Shown piece by piece: positions 23,672 through 32,091 of a DNA stretch of 37,185 nt; position 1 is the stretch's first letter; each line of letters opens with the position of its first letter. This stretch comes from a virus. The notes under the pieces were generated by a model that saw nothing but the letters and a program-made list of their open reading frames with translations, did no database searches and was not told where the DNA came from. The position numbers and the translations under genes are program-made. The DNA lies in the IMG/VR virus record IMGVR_UViG_3300010211_000052, positions 1-37,185 of that record; one strand, written 5' to 3'.

Positions 23672-23945
23672 CGCCGAGGATACCGCTTGGCCGTGGGATG
23701 GCGGTGGAGCCCCACCTTCGTCCGCGTCGTTTGATCGGGACGCCCGCGACCGTCTGGCGCGGGCCTGTGCCCGGGTCTTCCGGGATCAGGATGGCGCCGT
23801 TGTCCTGGAGCACCTGCGCGGCCTGACCACCGATCGGGTGCTTGGGCCGGAGGCCAGCGACGCCGCGTTGCGGACCCTGGAAGGCCAGCGTGCCCTGATC
23901 GCTCACCTGACCCGCCTGATCGCCGAGGGGCGGGGCGGGAGATGA
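23658..23945 (+). CDS. Bbp19-like phage protein
   Basis: 95 aa. The core RDRLARACARVFRDQDGAVV, then EHLRGLTTDRVLGPEA and LRTLEGQRALIAHLTRLIAE, matches the Bbp19 family named after Bordetella phage BPP-1. These small proteins lie between portal and scaffold or capsid genes in podovirus clusters; the role is not established. ATG 23658 overlaps the portal end in another frame. A large repeat-filled gap follows. Confidence 0.78.
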   Translation: MGLCDAEDTAWPWDGGGAPPSSASFDRDARDRLARACARVFRDQDGAVVLEHLRGLTTDRVLGPEASDAALRTLEGQRALIAHLTRLIAEGRGGR

Positions 23946-24438
23946 CCGGACCGCCCGGGCCATCCCAGGGGGGCGGTGATGTTTTGGGGGGCAACCGCCC
24001 TGACGAGCGGTTGGGTTCCGGCCCAAACCCGCTTGGCAGGAGACCTCCCAAACCCTTCCTGTTTCTCTAGAAAGAAAAACTGGGGGTCTGGGGGCTGTGC
24101 CCCCAGGTAAAAACCCGGCTTAGCCGGGTTCTACTTTAGAAGACCCAATCCAGATTTAGACAAAAAAGTGTGAATCAGATAGCCGGGACGGGGAGGGCCG
24201 GGGAGGGGCAAAGGCGTAATGGAGCAATGCCTTCGTTCGCCGCATTTGCCCCCTCCTGACCTCTCCCTTGCCAGGGGGAGGACTGCACACCGATCCGGCA
24301 CCTTTATCCGACCGCCAATGGGGCTATGCCCCCAGGTCAAAAACCCGGCGCAAGTCGGGTCCATGCCTCCCCGCGCTGGGCTTCGATCCGATGTCCGCCC
24401 GGTTCGTTATGACGTCCTCACACCAGGAGTGACCCACG
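23946..24438. repeat. Repeat-filled intergenic gap 1 (Bbp19-like to scaffold)
   Basis: 493 bp with no gene. Perfect hairpins: 24088-24095/24099-24106 (CTGGGGGC, loop TGT) and 24112-24119/24123-24130 (AACCCGGC, loop TTA). A diverged second copy of this pair lies at about 24320-24360. The 23 bp at 24162-24184 are an exact inverted copy of 31341-31363, and about 24025-24105 is an inverted diverged copy of about 31716-31800. About 24182-24286 is a diverged copy of the CCGGGACGGGGAGGG...CCCCCTCC module found in the other gaps. Confidence 0.8.
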
Positions 24439-25257
24439 ATGGTCCAACCCTCTCCGACCGGCGGTGCCGGGGCGGTTCGCGCACCCATGCCCGCGTCCCG
24501 TTCTGCGTCCCGTCTCGCGCCCCGTTCGGTGTCCCCGTCCGCGTCCGCCGAGGCCGGACGGCCCCGCCTGCGCGAGGCCCTGCTGGTCCGTTTCCGCGAT
24601 CCGGCGACCGGCCGTCTCAATGTTGAGGCGTTGCTGGCCGCCTTCGAGGACCTGGCGCGACAGGCCCAGGCCATGGTGGCGGTGCCCGGCCCGGACGCGG
24701 ACGAGCCGACCCGCGCCCGTTTCCGTCGTGCCCTGGGGGTGCCCGACGACCCCAAGGCCTATCGGGTGACCATCCGCCACCCGCGTCTGGCGGTGGATGC
24801 CAAGGTGAACCAGCGCCTGCATGCGGCCGGTTTCACGCCCGAGCAGGTCCAGGTGGTCTACGACTTGGCCGCCGAGAAGGTCATGCCGCTGATCGAGGCC
24901 ATCGGCGCCGGTCACCGGGCCGAGGCGGATCTTGCCGATCTGGTGCGGCACTTCGGCGGCGAGGATCGCTGGGGCCGGGTGAGCCGCCAGCTTTCCGCCT
25001 GGGGCAAGGCGCATTTGCCGCGGGATGCCTATCGGGCGCTGGCCTCCACCCGCGAGGGCGTGCTGGCCCTGCACCGCATGATGGCCGAGGGCGAACCCGG
25101 CCTGGTGTCCGGCGACGCCGGCCCGGGCACGGGCGGCGGGGGCGATGAGACCGACCTGAAGGCCCTGATGCGCGACCCCCGATATTGGAAGCAGCGTGAC
25201 CCGGCGGTGTTGCGCCGTGTCGCCGAGGGCTTTCGCCGCCTCTATCCGGAGCGCTGA
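24439..25257 (+). CDS. Capsid scaffolding / assembly protein (T7 gp9-like position)
   Basis: 272 aa. A disordered, Ser/Arg-rich N-terminus of 45 residues precedes a helical, charged middle (GFTPEQVQVVYDLAAEKVMP). The C-terminus is ETDLKALMRDPRYWKQRDPA followed by VLRRVAEGFRRLYP, a hallmark ending of phage scaffolding proteins in this cluster type. It should guide procapsid assembly and leave before maturation. It lies directly before the capsid gene, as gene 9 lies before gene 10 in T7. ATG has a GGAG ribosome-binding site 10 bases upstream. Confidence 0.82.
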   Translation: MVQPSPTGGAGAVRAPMPASRSASRLAPRSVSPSASAEAGRPRLREALLVRFRDPATGRLNVEALLAAFEDLARQAQAMVAVPGPDADEPTRARFRRALGVPDDPKAYRVTIRHPRLAVDAKVNQRLHAAGFTPEQVQVVYDLAAEKVMPLIEAIGAGHRAEADLADLVRHFGGEDRWGRVSRQLSAWGKAHLPRDAYRALASTREGVLALHRMMAEGEPGLVSGDAGPGTGGGGDETDLKALMRDPRYWKQRDPAVLRRVAEGFRRLYPER

Positions 25258-25310
25258 TCCGCGCCGCCGACCCGCTCTTTTCCGTTCCCGCCAGATGAGG
25301 ACCACAGCCG

Positions 25311-26129
25311 ATGTCGATTTCCATCGACCAGTCGTTCATCAAGCATTTCCAAGCCGACGTGCATCTCGCCTTTCAGCAGATGGGCTCCAAGTTGCGTAAT
25401 ACGGTGCGCGTGAAGGACAACGTCCAGGGCGCCAGCACCGTCTTTCAGAAGGTCGGCAAGGGCACGGCGTCGACCAAGGCGCGCCACGGCATGGTGCCGG
25501 TCATGAACCTGGATCACACGCCGGTCGAATGCGAACTGCAGGATTTCTACGCCGGCGACTGGGTGGATCGCCTGGATGAGTTGAAGACCAACATCGACGA
25601 GCGTCAGGTTCTGGTGAACGCCGGGGCCTACGCCCTGGGGCGCAAGGCCGACGATCTCATCATCGCCCAGCTCGACAGTTCCACCAACCATGCCCTGGAC
25701 GGCACCACCGGCCTGACCCTGGAAAAGGTCATGACCGCTTTCGAACGGCTGGGCGGCGCCGATGTGCCGGACGACGGCGAGCGCTATGCCATCGTCGGCT
25801 GGAAGCAGTGGTCCGAACTGATGCAGATCGATGAATTCTCCAATGCCGACTATGTGGGCGCCGAGGACCTGCCCTGGCGCGGCACCCAAGCCAAGCAGTG
25901 GCTAGGCAGCCTGTGGATGCCGCATTCGGGCCTGTCCGAAAGCGACGGCGTGCGCCGCTGCTACTGGTACCACAAGACCGCCGTCGGCCACGCCATCGGC
26001 GCCGAGGTGGAAAGCGACATCACCTGGCACGGCGACCGGGCCAGTCATTTCGTCAACAATATGATGAGCCAGGGCGCGGTGCTGATCGACGGCGCCGGGG
26101 TGGTGTCGCTGCGCTGCCTGGAACACTGA
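25311..26129 (+). CDS. Major capsid protein (podovirus-type, HK97-like fold expected)
   Basis: 272 aa, shorter than T7 gp10. Recognisable blocks are SIDQSFIKHFQADVHLAFQQ, GSKLRNTVRVKDNVQGASTV, HTPVECELQDFYAGDWVDRL, DELKTNIDERQVLVNAGAYA, LGRKADDLIIAQLD and WHGDRASHFVNNMMSQGAVL. These match a family annotated as phage capsid protein in podovirus-like clusters. Reading is clean, with strong coding bias. The gene lies 53 bp after the scaffold. Assignment is by family recognition plus its position between scaffold and tail tubular genes. Confidence 0.88.
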   Translation: MSISIDQSFIKHFQADVHLAFQQMGSKLRNTVRVKDNVQGASTVFQKVGKGTASTKARHGMVPVMNLDHTPVECELQDFYAGDWVDRLDELKTNIDERQVLVNAGAYALGRKADDLIIAQLDSSTNHALDGTTGLTLEKVMTAFERLGGADVPDDGERYAIVGWKQWSELMQIDEFSNADYVGAEDLPWRGTQAKQWLGSLWMPHSGLSESDGVRRCYWYHKTAVGHAIGAEVESDITWHGDRASHFVNNMMSQGAVLIDGAGVVSLRCLEH

Positions 26130-26199
26130 CCCGGGTTGGGTCAGGGGCCGCGGCCCCGAACTCCCCAGTGTTTTTCAGACGATTTTGGAGGTCTGCGTC

Positions 26200-26436
26200 A
26201 TGGCGTTCGCGCCCCAGGACTTTTCCGTTCTTTGCTACAGCAACGGCTTCACCCTCTGGCACTACGCCACCGCCGATGACGCGGTGAGTGGCGCCGGCTA
26301 CTTCAACGGCGCGTCGCCCTATGTGCGCGTGGGCGACGTCATGATCTGCAACGTCGAGACCGAGGGGATCCCCTCGGCGGTCCTGTACCGGGTGTCCGCC
26401 AACACCGACGGCGCGGTCACGGTGGCGGCGCTGTAG
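26200..26436 (+). CDS. Small capsid-adjacent protein, possibly decoration or structural
   Basis: 78 aa from ATG 26200 with a GGAGG ribosome-binding site. It is beta-rich with many aromatic residues (FSVLCYSNGFTLWHYATADD, AGYFNGASPYVRVGDVMIC, AVLYRVSANTDGAVTVAAL). Small proteins of this kind often follow the capsid gene in podovirus-like clusters and may be head-decoration or minor virion proteins, but I know no established function. It is 70 bp after the capsid stop and is followed by a repeat-filled gap. Confidence 0.68.
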   Translation: MAFAPQDFSVLCYSNGFTLWHYATADDAVSGAGYFNGASPYVRVGDVMICNVETEGIPSAVLYRVSANTDGAVTVAAL

Positions 26437-26934
26437 CCGGCGCGTCCGGCCCCCTCCCATCCTCCCCCAGAACTGGGGGAGGAGCCGCGATGGCCCCAGT
26501 CGCCGACCGTGCTCCCTCCCCGGGACGGGGAGGGGTGGGGTGGGGCGGACCAAAGCCCCGGGGGCGTCTGTCGTCCGGGCGCCTTCCCGATTTTCCTGAA
26601 GCTGTCGGGGCGGATACCACGCCGTATCGGTGCCCCCTCTCTTTTGGTTCATCACGGAATTCCGGGACCATTGAGGGGGGGGGCCGGCGGTTTCACACCG
26701 ACACCAACCGGACTCCCTCCCCAGGATGGGGAGGGGCGGGGTGGGGCAAAGCCTGGAAGACGGCCATTCGGGACGGGGCCGTTCGCGAGGATCGGTCTGC
26801 CCCCTCCCGACCTCCCCCAAAAATGGGGGAGGAGATTTGGTCGCTTTTGCTGCCGAGCCCCCGCTGTCCCGTGATGACCCCCTCTTTTCCATGATGACCC
26901 TTTTTGGAGGGTCTGACCGTCGGGATATTCGCCC
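26437..26934. repeat. Repeat-filled intergenic gap 2 (capsid-adjacent gene to tail tubular A)
   Basis: 498 bp with no gene. It contains hairpin CCTCCCCCA/TGGGGGAGG twice (26462-26470/26475-26483 and 26811-26819/26824-26832). A module starting TTCATCACGGAATTCCGGGA at 26648 runs through ACACCAACCGGACTCCCTCC to the second hairpin and is shared with 31860-31957. A CTCCCTCCCCGGGACGGGGA-type block lies at about 26510-26550 and a CCAGGATGGGG variant at about 26712. The last about 45 bp before 26935 hold GGAGGGTCTGAC, near the expected ribosome-binding site. Confidence 0.8.
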
Positions 26935-27504
26935 ATGCCGCTGTCCGCCATCGCCTTTTGCTCGCGCGCGCTCATCAAGCTGGGCGCTGGGCCGATCGCC
27001 AGCCTCGACGAGGGCACGGCCGAGGCCCGCGTGGCCGCCGCCCTCTATGGCCCCACCCGCGATGCCCTGCTGACCGCCCACCCCTGGAGCTTCGCCACCG
27101 CGCAAACGTCCCTGGCCCGGCTGGCGGCGGTGCCCGTGGCCGATTTCGCCCATGCCTATCGGCTTCCGGCCGGGCACCTGCGCACCCTGTCGGCTGGCGG
27201 GGCGGGGCGGGGCGCGGGGTTGGTCTATCGCCTGGCCGAGGACCGCCTATGGACCAACGCCGAGACGGTGTCATTGACCTACATCTTCCGGCCCGACGAA
27301 AGCGCCTTTCCGCCCCATTTCGTGGAGGCCCTGTCGGCGCGGCTGGCGGCCGAGTTCTGTCTGCCGCTGACCGAAAGCACCAGCCGGGGGGAGTTGATGG
27401 CCCGGCTGGCGGAGGAGGCCTTCCGCGCCGCCCGGCGCATCGACAGCCAGCAGGACACGCCGCCGGCATTGACTCACTTTCCCTTGGTGGAGGTGCGCGG
27501 ATGA
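26935..27504 (+). CDS. Tail tubular protein A (T7 gp11-like)
   Basis: 189 aa, the usual size of T7 gp11 (about 196 aa). It forms the adaptor ring between portal and tail nozzle. Landmarks are AIAFCSRALIKLGAGPIASL at the start, LYGPTRDALLTAHPWSFATA, FAHAYRLPAGHLRTL, LTYIFRPDESAFPPHFVEAL and LAAEFCLPLTES. The arrangement with tail tubular B directly following (ATGA overlap at 27501) matches T7 genes 11-12. Confidence 0.93.
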   Translation: MPLSAIAFCSRALIKLGAGPIASLDEGTAEARVAAALYGPTRDALLTAHPWSFATAQTSLARLAAVPVADFAHAYRLPAGHLRTLSAGGAGRGAGLVYRLAEDRLWTNAETVSLTYIFRPDESAFPPHFVEALSARLAAEFCLPLTESTSRGELMARLAEEAFRAARRIDSQQDTPPALTHFPLVEVRG

Positions 27505-29408
27505 CGCGCGTCAACGTCACGCATACCAACTTCACGGCCGGGGAACTGGCGCCCGACTTGTACGGTCGCGCCGACCTGCGCGCCTACGCCAACGGCGCGG
27601 CGCGGCTGCGCAATGTGGTCCTGAACCCGACCGGCGGCGTCACCCGGCGGCCCGGGTTGCGTCATGTGGACGGTCTGCCGGGCATGGCGCGGTTGATCCC
27701 TTTCGAGTTCAACACCGAGCAGACCTACCTGCTGGCCCTGGGCGACCGCCGCATGGACGTCTATCTGGACGACGCGAAGGTGTTCAGCACCACTACGCCC
27801 TGGGGGGCTTGGCAGTTGCCGCATCTGGCCTGGACGCAGATGGCGGATACGCTTTTGGTTGTGCATCCGGACACCGCGCCCCGGCGCATCACCCGGGCCT
27901 CGCACACCAGTTGGACCATCAACCCCTGGTCCTATCCCAACGAGGGCCAGCGCTACTACGAGCCTTATCTGCGCTTCGCCCATCCCTTGATCAGCTTGAC
28001 CGCCTCGGACGTGGAGGGGACCGTCACGCTGACGACGTCCTCGGACGTGTTCACTTCGGCGCACGCGGGCACGCGGCTGCTGCTGCGCGGCAAGCCCGTG
28101 TCGATCACGGCCTATCAGTCGCCGACCCGGGTGTCGGCCACCATCCACGAGGCGGTGGAGACCGCCGCCGCCACCCGCGACTGGCAGGAACAGGCATTTT
28201 CCCCGGCGCATGGCTACCCGCGCACGGTGACCTTCCACCAGAACCGGCTGGTGGTGGGGGGATCCCGCGACGTACCGCATCAAATCTGGATGTCGAAGAT
28301 TGGGGATTTCTTCAACTTCGATACCGGCGAGGGCCTGGACGACGAGGCCCTGTCCTTTGCCCTGCTGTCCGACCAGCTCAATGCCATCCGGGCCCTGTTC
28401 TCGGCGCGTGACCTGCAGGTGTTCACCTCGGGCGCCGAGTGGATCATCAGCGGGTCCCCCATCACGCCGGCCAATGTCCTCACCCGCCGGGAAACCCGGA
28501 TCGGTACCTTGGGCCCCGACGTGGTGCGACCGCTGACCGTGGACGGCGCCACCCTGTTCGTGGGGCCCAGCGGCCAGGACCTGCGCGAGTACCTGTTCTC
28601 CGACGCGGTGGAATCTTACGTGGCCGCCGACCTGTCCATCCTGGCGCGGCACCTCGTGCGCGATCCGGTCGACATGGCCTACGATCCGCTGCGGCGACTG
28701 GTGCATCTGGTGCTGGCCGATGGGTCGCTGGCGACCATGACCAACTATCGGGCGGAGCGGGTCACCGCCTGGGCCCTGCAGACGACCGACGGTATCGTTC
28801 GGGCCATCGCCGAGACCGGCGGGGTGGTCTATGCGGTGGTGGAGCGGGCGGGCACGTTCGCCCTGGAGCGGTTCGACTCTACCCTGACCCTGGACGCCGC
28901 GTTGGCGGGCACCGCCGATGCACCCAAGACCACTTGGAGTGGATTGGCGCATCTGGAAGGCCGTCTGGTCCGTGTCCTGGCCGATGGCGCCGATGCAGGC
29001 ACGGCTCGCGTTTCGGCCGGCGCAATCACCCTGGAGGCGCCGGCCACCACCGTGGTGGTGGGGCTGCCCTATACCCATGAAATCGCCCCCCTGCCGCCAG
29101 TCGTCTCGGGTGGGCGGGGCGGTGGTCCGGGTACATTGATCCGGCTGATCCGCGCCACCTTTCGCCTGCACCAGGCCGCCGCCCTGTGGGTGGATACGGG
29201 CGACGGCGTCGCCCGGCCGCAACCGTTCCGCCGCCTGGGCACCGCGCCGACGCTGGACCAGCCGCCGACACGTCTGTCGGGGGACCTGTCGGTTCGCGCC
29301 CTGGGCTGGCAACGCGATCCTCTGGTGTCGCTGTGGCGTGTCGAACAGGACGCGCCGCTGCCCTGCACCGTCCTGAGTGTCACCACGGAAGTGAAGGTCA
29401 CAGACTGA
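27501..29408 (+). CDS. Tail tubular protein B / tail nozzle (T7 gp12-like)
   Basis: 635 aa. It builds the tail nozzle below the adaptor ring. The N-terminal NVTHTNFTAGELAPDLYGRA and LRNVVLNPTGGVTRRPGLRH are characteristic of phage nozzle/stabilisation proteins. Further blocks are FEFNTEQTYLLALGDRRMDV, YPRTVTFHQNRLVVGGS, IWMSKIGDFFNFDTGEG, DLQVFTSGAEWIISG and LTRRETRIGTLGPDVVRPLT. Beta-rich throughout, as expected. The ATG overlaps the tail tubular A stop and the end overlaps the next start (TGATG). Confidence 0.92.
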   Translation: MTRVNVTHTNFTAGELAPDLYGRADLRAYANGAARLRNVVLNPTGGVTRRPGLRHVDGLPGMARLIPFEFNTEQTYLLALGDRRMDVYLDDAKVFSTTTPWGAWQLPHLAWTQMADTLLVVHPDTAPRRITRASHTSWTINPWSYPNEGQRYYEPYLRFAHPLISLTASDVEGTVTLTTSSDVFTSAHAGTRLLLRGKPVSITAYQSPTRVSATIHEAVETAAATRDWQEQAFSPAHGYPRTVTFHQNRLVVGGSRDVPHQIWMSKIGDFFNFDTGEGLDDEALSFALLSDQLNAIRALFSARDLQVFTSGAEWIISGSPITPANVLTRRETRIGTLGPDVVRPLTVDGATLFVGPSGQDLREYLFSDAVESYVAADLSILARHLVRDPVDMAYDPLRRLVHLVLADGSLATMTNYRAERVTAWALQTTDGIVRAIAETGGVVYAVVERAGTFALERFDSTLTLDAALAGTADAPKTTWSGLAHLEGRLVRVLADGADAGTARVSAGAITLEAPATTVVVGLPYTHEIAPLPPVVSGGRGGGPGTLIRLIRATFRLHQAAALWVDTGDGVARPQPFRRLGTAPTLDQPPTRLSGDLSVRALGWQRDPLVSLWRVEQDAPLPCTVLSVTTEVKVTD

Positions 29409-30127
29409 TGGGTCAATTCGCTACGATTGCCGTCCCCGTCGCCCTGCAGGCCGCGACCACCGCCTGGGGCCAGTATCAGCACTACGCCGTCACGGAGCAG
29501 CGGCGCAGGGAACAGGCGCTCGCCGACCAGGTGGCGGCCGACACCGCCAGCCGTCAGGCCGAAATCGACGCGCGGGAAACCTTTGAGTCCGCCTCCCTGA
29601 CCAACGAGGCCGCCTGGGATGCCCACGATCTGTATGCTGAGGACGCACGCCGTCAGGCCGGGACCGAGATCGCCGACCTGCAACGCGCCTATGCCCTGGA
29701 TCAGCAGGATCAGGCGGAGGCCCTGCGACAGAATGCGGCCAGCCGGCGCGCTCATTTCGCGGCGATGGGGCTGGATGCGGCCTCCGGGTCGGCGCAGGCC
29801 GTGCTGGAGGGACTGGGGGCGGAGGCGGCCGATGCCACCCGGCGGGCGCGGGACGACCTGCGCTACCGGAGCACCCAGGTCACCGAGGCCACCGACGCCA
29901 CCGTCGGTCGCGACTGGCAGTCCACGGCGGACGCCGTGCAGGCGCGGGCCGATCAAGCCAACCTGGACGTCTGGGCGCGCCAGAACGATCTGGACCTGTA
30001 CCTCTACAATCTCGGGGTTCGCTCGGCCGCCAACCAGCGCCAGGACTTGCTCGACCTGACGGTGAGCAATCAGCGCGCCCTGCTGGGGCTGGGCAACCGC
30101 GCGGCCGGTTCGTCCCTGTACGGCTGA
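29408..30127 (+). CDS. Internal virion protein-like coiled-coil protein (T7 gp14-like position)
   Basis: 239 aa. The N-terminus is hydrophobic/helical (MGQFATIAVPVALQAATTAW), then a long Gln/Ala/Glu/Arg-rich helix (TEQRRREQALADQVAAD, LQRAYALDQQDQAEALR). The centre contains HFAAMGLDAASGSAQAVLEG, a motif seen in T7 gp14-type internal core proteins that form the ejection channel. The start overlaps the nozzle gene stop. It should be ejected with the DNA if the analogy holds. No separate gp15/gp16-size proteins follow in the usual place, so the ejection apparatus may be reduced. Confidence 0.72.
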   Translation: MGQFATIAVPVALQAATTAWGQYQHYAVTEQRRREQALADQVAADTASRQAEIDARETFESASLTNEAAWDAHDLYAEDARRQAGTEIADLQRAYALDQQDQAEALRQNAASRRAHFAAMGLDAASGSAQAVLEGLGAEAADATRRARDDLRYRSTQVTEATDATVGRDWQSTADAVQARADQANLDVWARQNDLDLYLYNLGVRSAANQRQDLLDLTVSNQRALLGLGNRAAGSSLYG

Positions 30128-30149
30128 GGCAGGGAGGGAGGATCGGGCC

Positions 30150-31313
30150 ATGAGCACCCATGTTCAAATCGGCGATATCCGTCCCCGCGTGCAGTATGTC
30201 GGGGACGGCGCGCAGACGGCGTTTCCCTATCCCTTCGCCGTGGTCGCGGCGGACGATCTGGTTGTCTTCCTGGACGATGCGGAAGCGACCGAAGGTTATA
30301 CGGTCGACGGCGTCGGCGAGAGCGACGGCGGCACGGTTACTTTCATCCGCGCGCCGGTGAACGGCCAGCGGGTGACCCTGTTGCGATGTTTGACCATCGC
30401 CCGGGTTAGCGATTTCCAGGACGGCGGGGCGCTGCGCGCGGCGGCCCTGAACGATGAACTGGACCACCTGACGGCGGTTGATCAGCAGTTGGACGAACGG
30501 CTGTCCCGGGCGCTGATGGTGCCGCCGACCGTGGCCGAGGGGGTAACGGGAACTCTGCCGCCACCCCGGGCCGGGGCACTGATCGGCTGGAACACCGAGG
30601 CCACGGCGCTTGTCAACGACCCGCTGGATTACGCCGAACTGGCCGCCGATCTGGCGCGCCTGCGTGATGGCGTGCCCCAGGCCGTGGCCGCTTGCGCGCG
30701 GGCTGAGACCTGGGCGCGGGACGCCTCCCTGTCGGCCTGGATGGTGGGCCTGAAGCAGGACGTCACCGAGGGCGCGTTGACCACGGCGGCGGAGGCCATC
30801 GCCCAGGCCAACGCGGCCGTGGGCCGGGCCGAGGCCTGGGCCGAGGCGGCGGCCCTGTCGGCGTGGCGGGCGGCGCTGTGGGGCCAGCAGGGCCCCGCTT
30901 CGGCTACACCGGGCGTGACCCTGGCCGCCATGACGGGGGAGGGCGCCGTGTCGTCCCTCTCGGCGGTGGGGGCTTCCGTTCCGGCGGGGTTTCCGGTGGC
31001 CGTCCGCGCCGGCGGGGCGACCCTGACCCTGGACCCGTCGGACGGCTCCCTTCAGGTGGTGTCCCTGACCGACGATACCGTCGTGACCTTGCCGGATCCG
31101 TCGGCCGGCCGGGGCTATGCCCTGACGCTGAAGCTGTGTCAGGACGCCAGCGGTGGACGTCGGCCCACGATCCAAAAGGCCGATGCCACGCCCGTCCTTT
31201 GGCTGGGCGATGCGGCGCCGGCCTGGCGGACGGCGCCCGGGGCCGTTGATCTGGTGGTGGTGACGCACGACGGCGGCGCCCTGATCGCCTGGCACGCCGG
31301 CGGTGTCGGTTGA
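30150..31313 (+). CDS. Tail fibre protein with T7-type N-terminal domain
   Basis: 387 aa. Residues 8-150 (IGDIRPRVQYVGDGAQTAFP, YPFAVVAADDLVVFLDD, GGTVTFIRAPVNGQRVTLLR, LNDELDHLTAVDQQLDERL) are the T7 gp17-type N-terminal domain that docks the fibre on the tail. An Ala-rich helical shaft (AAEAIAQANAAVGRAEAWAE) and a C-terminal beta domain (GGATLTLDPSDGSLQVVSLT, LVVVTHDGGALIAWHAGG) follow. The C-terminal part resembles a small phage fibre head and probably binds the host receptor. Shorter than T7 gp17 (553 aa). A long repeat gap follows. Confidence 0.88.
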   Translation: MSTHVQIGDIRPRVQYVGDGAQTAFPYPFAVVAADDLVVFLDDAEATEGYTVDGVGESDGGTVTFIRAPVNGQRVTLLRCLTIARVSDFQDGGALRAAALNDELDHLTAVDQQLDERLSRALMVPPTVAEGVTGTLPPPRAGALIGWNTEATALVNDPLDYAELAADLARLRDGVPQAVAACARAETWARDASLSAWMVGLKQDVTEGALTTAAEAIAQANAAVGRAEAWAEAAALSAWRAALWGQQGPASATPGVTLAAMTGEGAVSSLSAVGASVPAGFPVAVRAGGATLTLDPSDGSLQVVSLTDDTVVTLPDPSAGRGYALTLKLCQDASGGRRPTIQKADATPVLWLGDAAPAWRTAPGAVDLVVVTHDGGALIAWHAGGVG

Positions 31314-32091
31314 GGCCGCCCGGACTCCCTCCCCGGGACGGGCTATCTGATTCACACTTTTTTCTGAATGCTGATTGGGTTTCTCGGTCTCCTCGGGGCA
31401 CCGTGGACCCGGAGCAGATACGGACACCGGATCTCCCTCCCCGGGACGGGCTATCTGATTCACACTTTCTTCTGAATGCTGATTGGGTTTCTCGGTCTCC
31501 TCGGGGCATCGCGGACCCGGAGCAGATACGGATACCGGATCTCCCTCCCCGGGACGGGGAGGGCCGGGGTGGGGCGAAGCCTGGATACGCGCTGTTCGCG
31601 AGGACCGCTCGTGCCCCCTCCCGACCTCCCCCATAAACGGGGGAGGAGATCAGGTCCAAAACGTTACCCATGTTTCCGGTTGCTCAGGCCACCGATCCGG
31701 CCCCCCATTCGAACACCTATGGGGCACAGCTCCCAAAAGCCCCTGGTCCTTTTTTAGAAACAGGGAGGGTTTGGGAGGTCTCTTCCCAAGCGGGGGCCAG
31801 CCGGAGTCAAGAGGGGGCGGTAGCCTTCCCTGCTCCGTGATGAGGTCCTGTTTTTTCGATTCATCACGGAATTCCGGGAACTTTGAGGAGGTGTCCCGGC
31901 GGTTCCACACCGGCACCAACCGGACTCCCTCCCAACCTCCCCCAAAAATGGGGGAGGAGAGTCGGTCGCTTGTGCTGCCGAGCCCCCGCTGTTCCGTGAT
32001 GCCCTCTGTTTTTTCACATCGCCACAGGTCTTGCGTCGGCGTCCCCTTGCCGGGGACCCGGCGGCGGCCGTGGTGTGCCGGAGAGTCCACG
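31314..32091. repeat. Repeat-filled intergenic gap 3 (tail fibre to adhesin)
   Basis: 778 bp with no convincing gene. It starts with a 108-bp tandem duplication (31325-31540). About 31541-31650 is the CTCCCTCCCCGGGACGGGGA module ending in a CCTCCCC/GGGGAGG hairpin. About 31716-31800 is an inverted copy of part of gap 1. From 31860 TTCATCACGGAATTCCGGGA starts a module ending in hairpin 31936-31944/31949-31957, a shorter version of the one in gap 2 that lacks about 90 bp of its middle. Confidence 0.8.
31325..31540. repeat. 108-bp tandem repeat, two full copies plus start of a third
   Basis: CTCCCTCCCCGGGACGGG begins at 31325, 31433 and 31541, exactly 108 bp apart. The first two units are nearly identical, differing at a few positions. 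Each includes GGCTATCTGATTCACAC, the inverse of a segment in gap 1. Confidence 0.9.

Noticed and set aside
24088-24130. Two perfect hairpins as a transcription terminator
   Set aside because: There is no T-tract after either stem on either strand, and a diverged copy of the pair recurs at about 24320-24360, so they are treated as repeat-family members.
26437-26934. Several plus and minus frames of 80-134 codons in repeat gap 2
   Set aside because: They run through repeat modules also present in gap 3, are Pro/Gly/Arg-rich in every frame and lack ribosome-binding sites.
31325-31560. CRISPR-like array
   Set aside because: The 108-bp units are directly adjacent and nearly identical along their full length; there are no variable spacers and no cas genes.
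31483-32091. N-terminal extension of the second adhesin through gap 3
   Set aside because: The frame is open, but it crosses the repeat modules; ATG 32092 has a GGAG site and begins the conserved protein.
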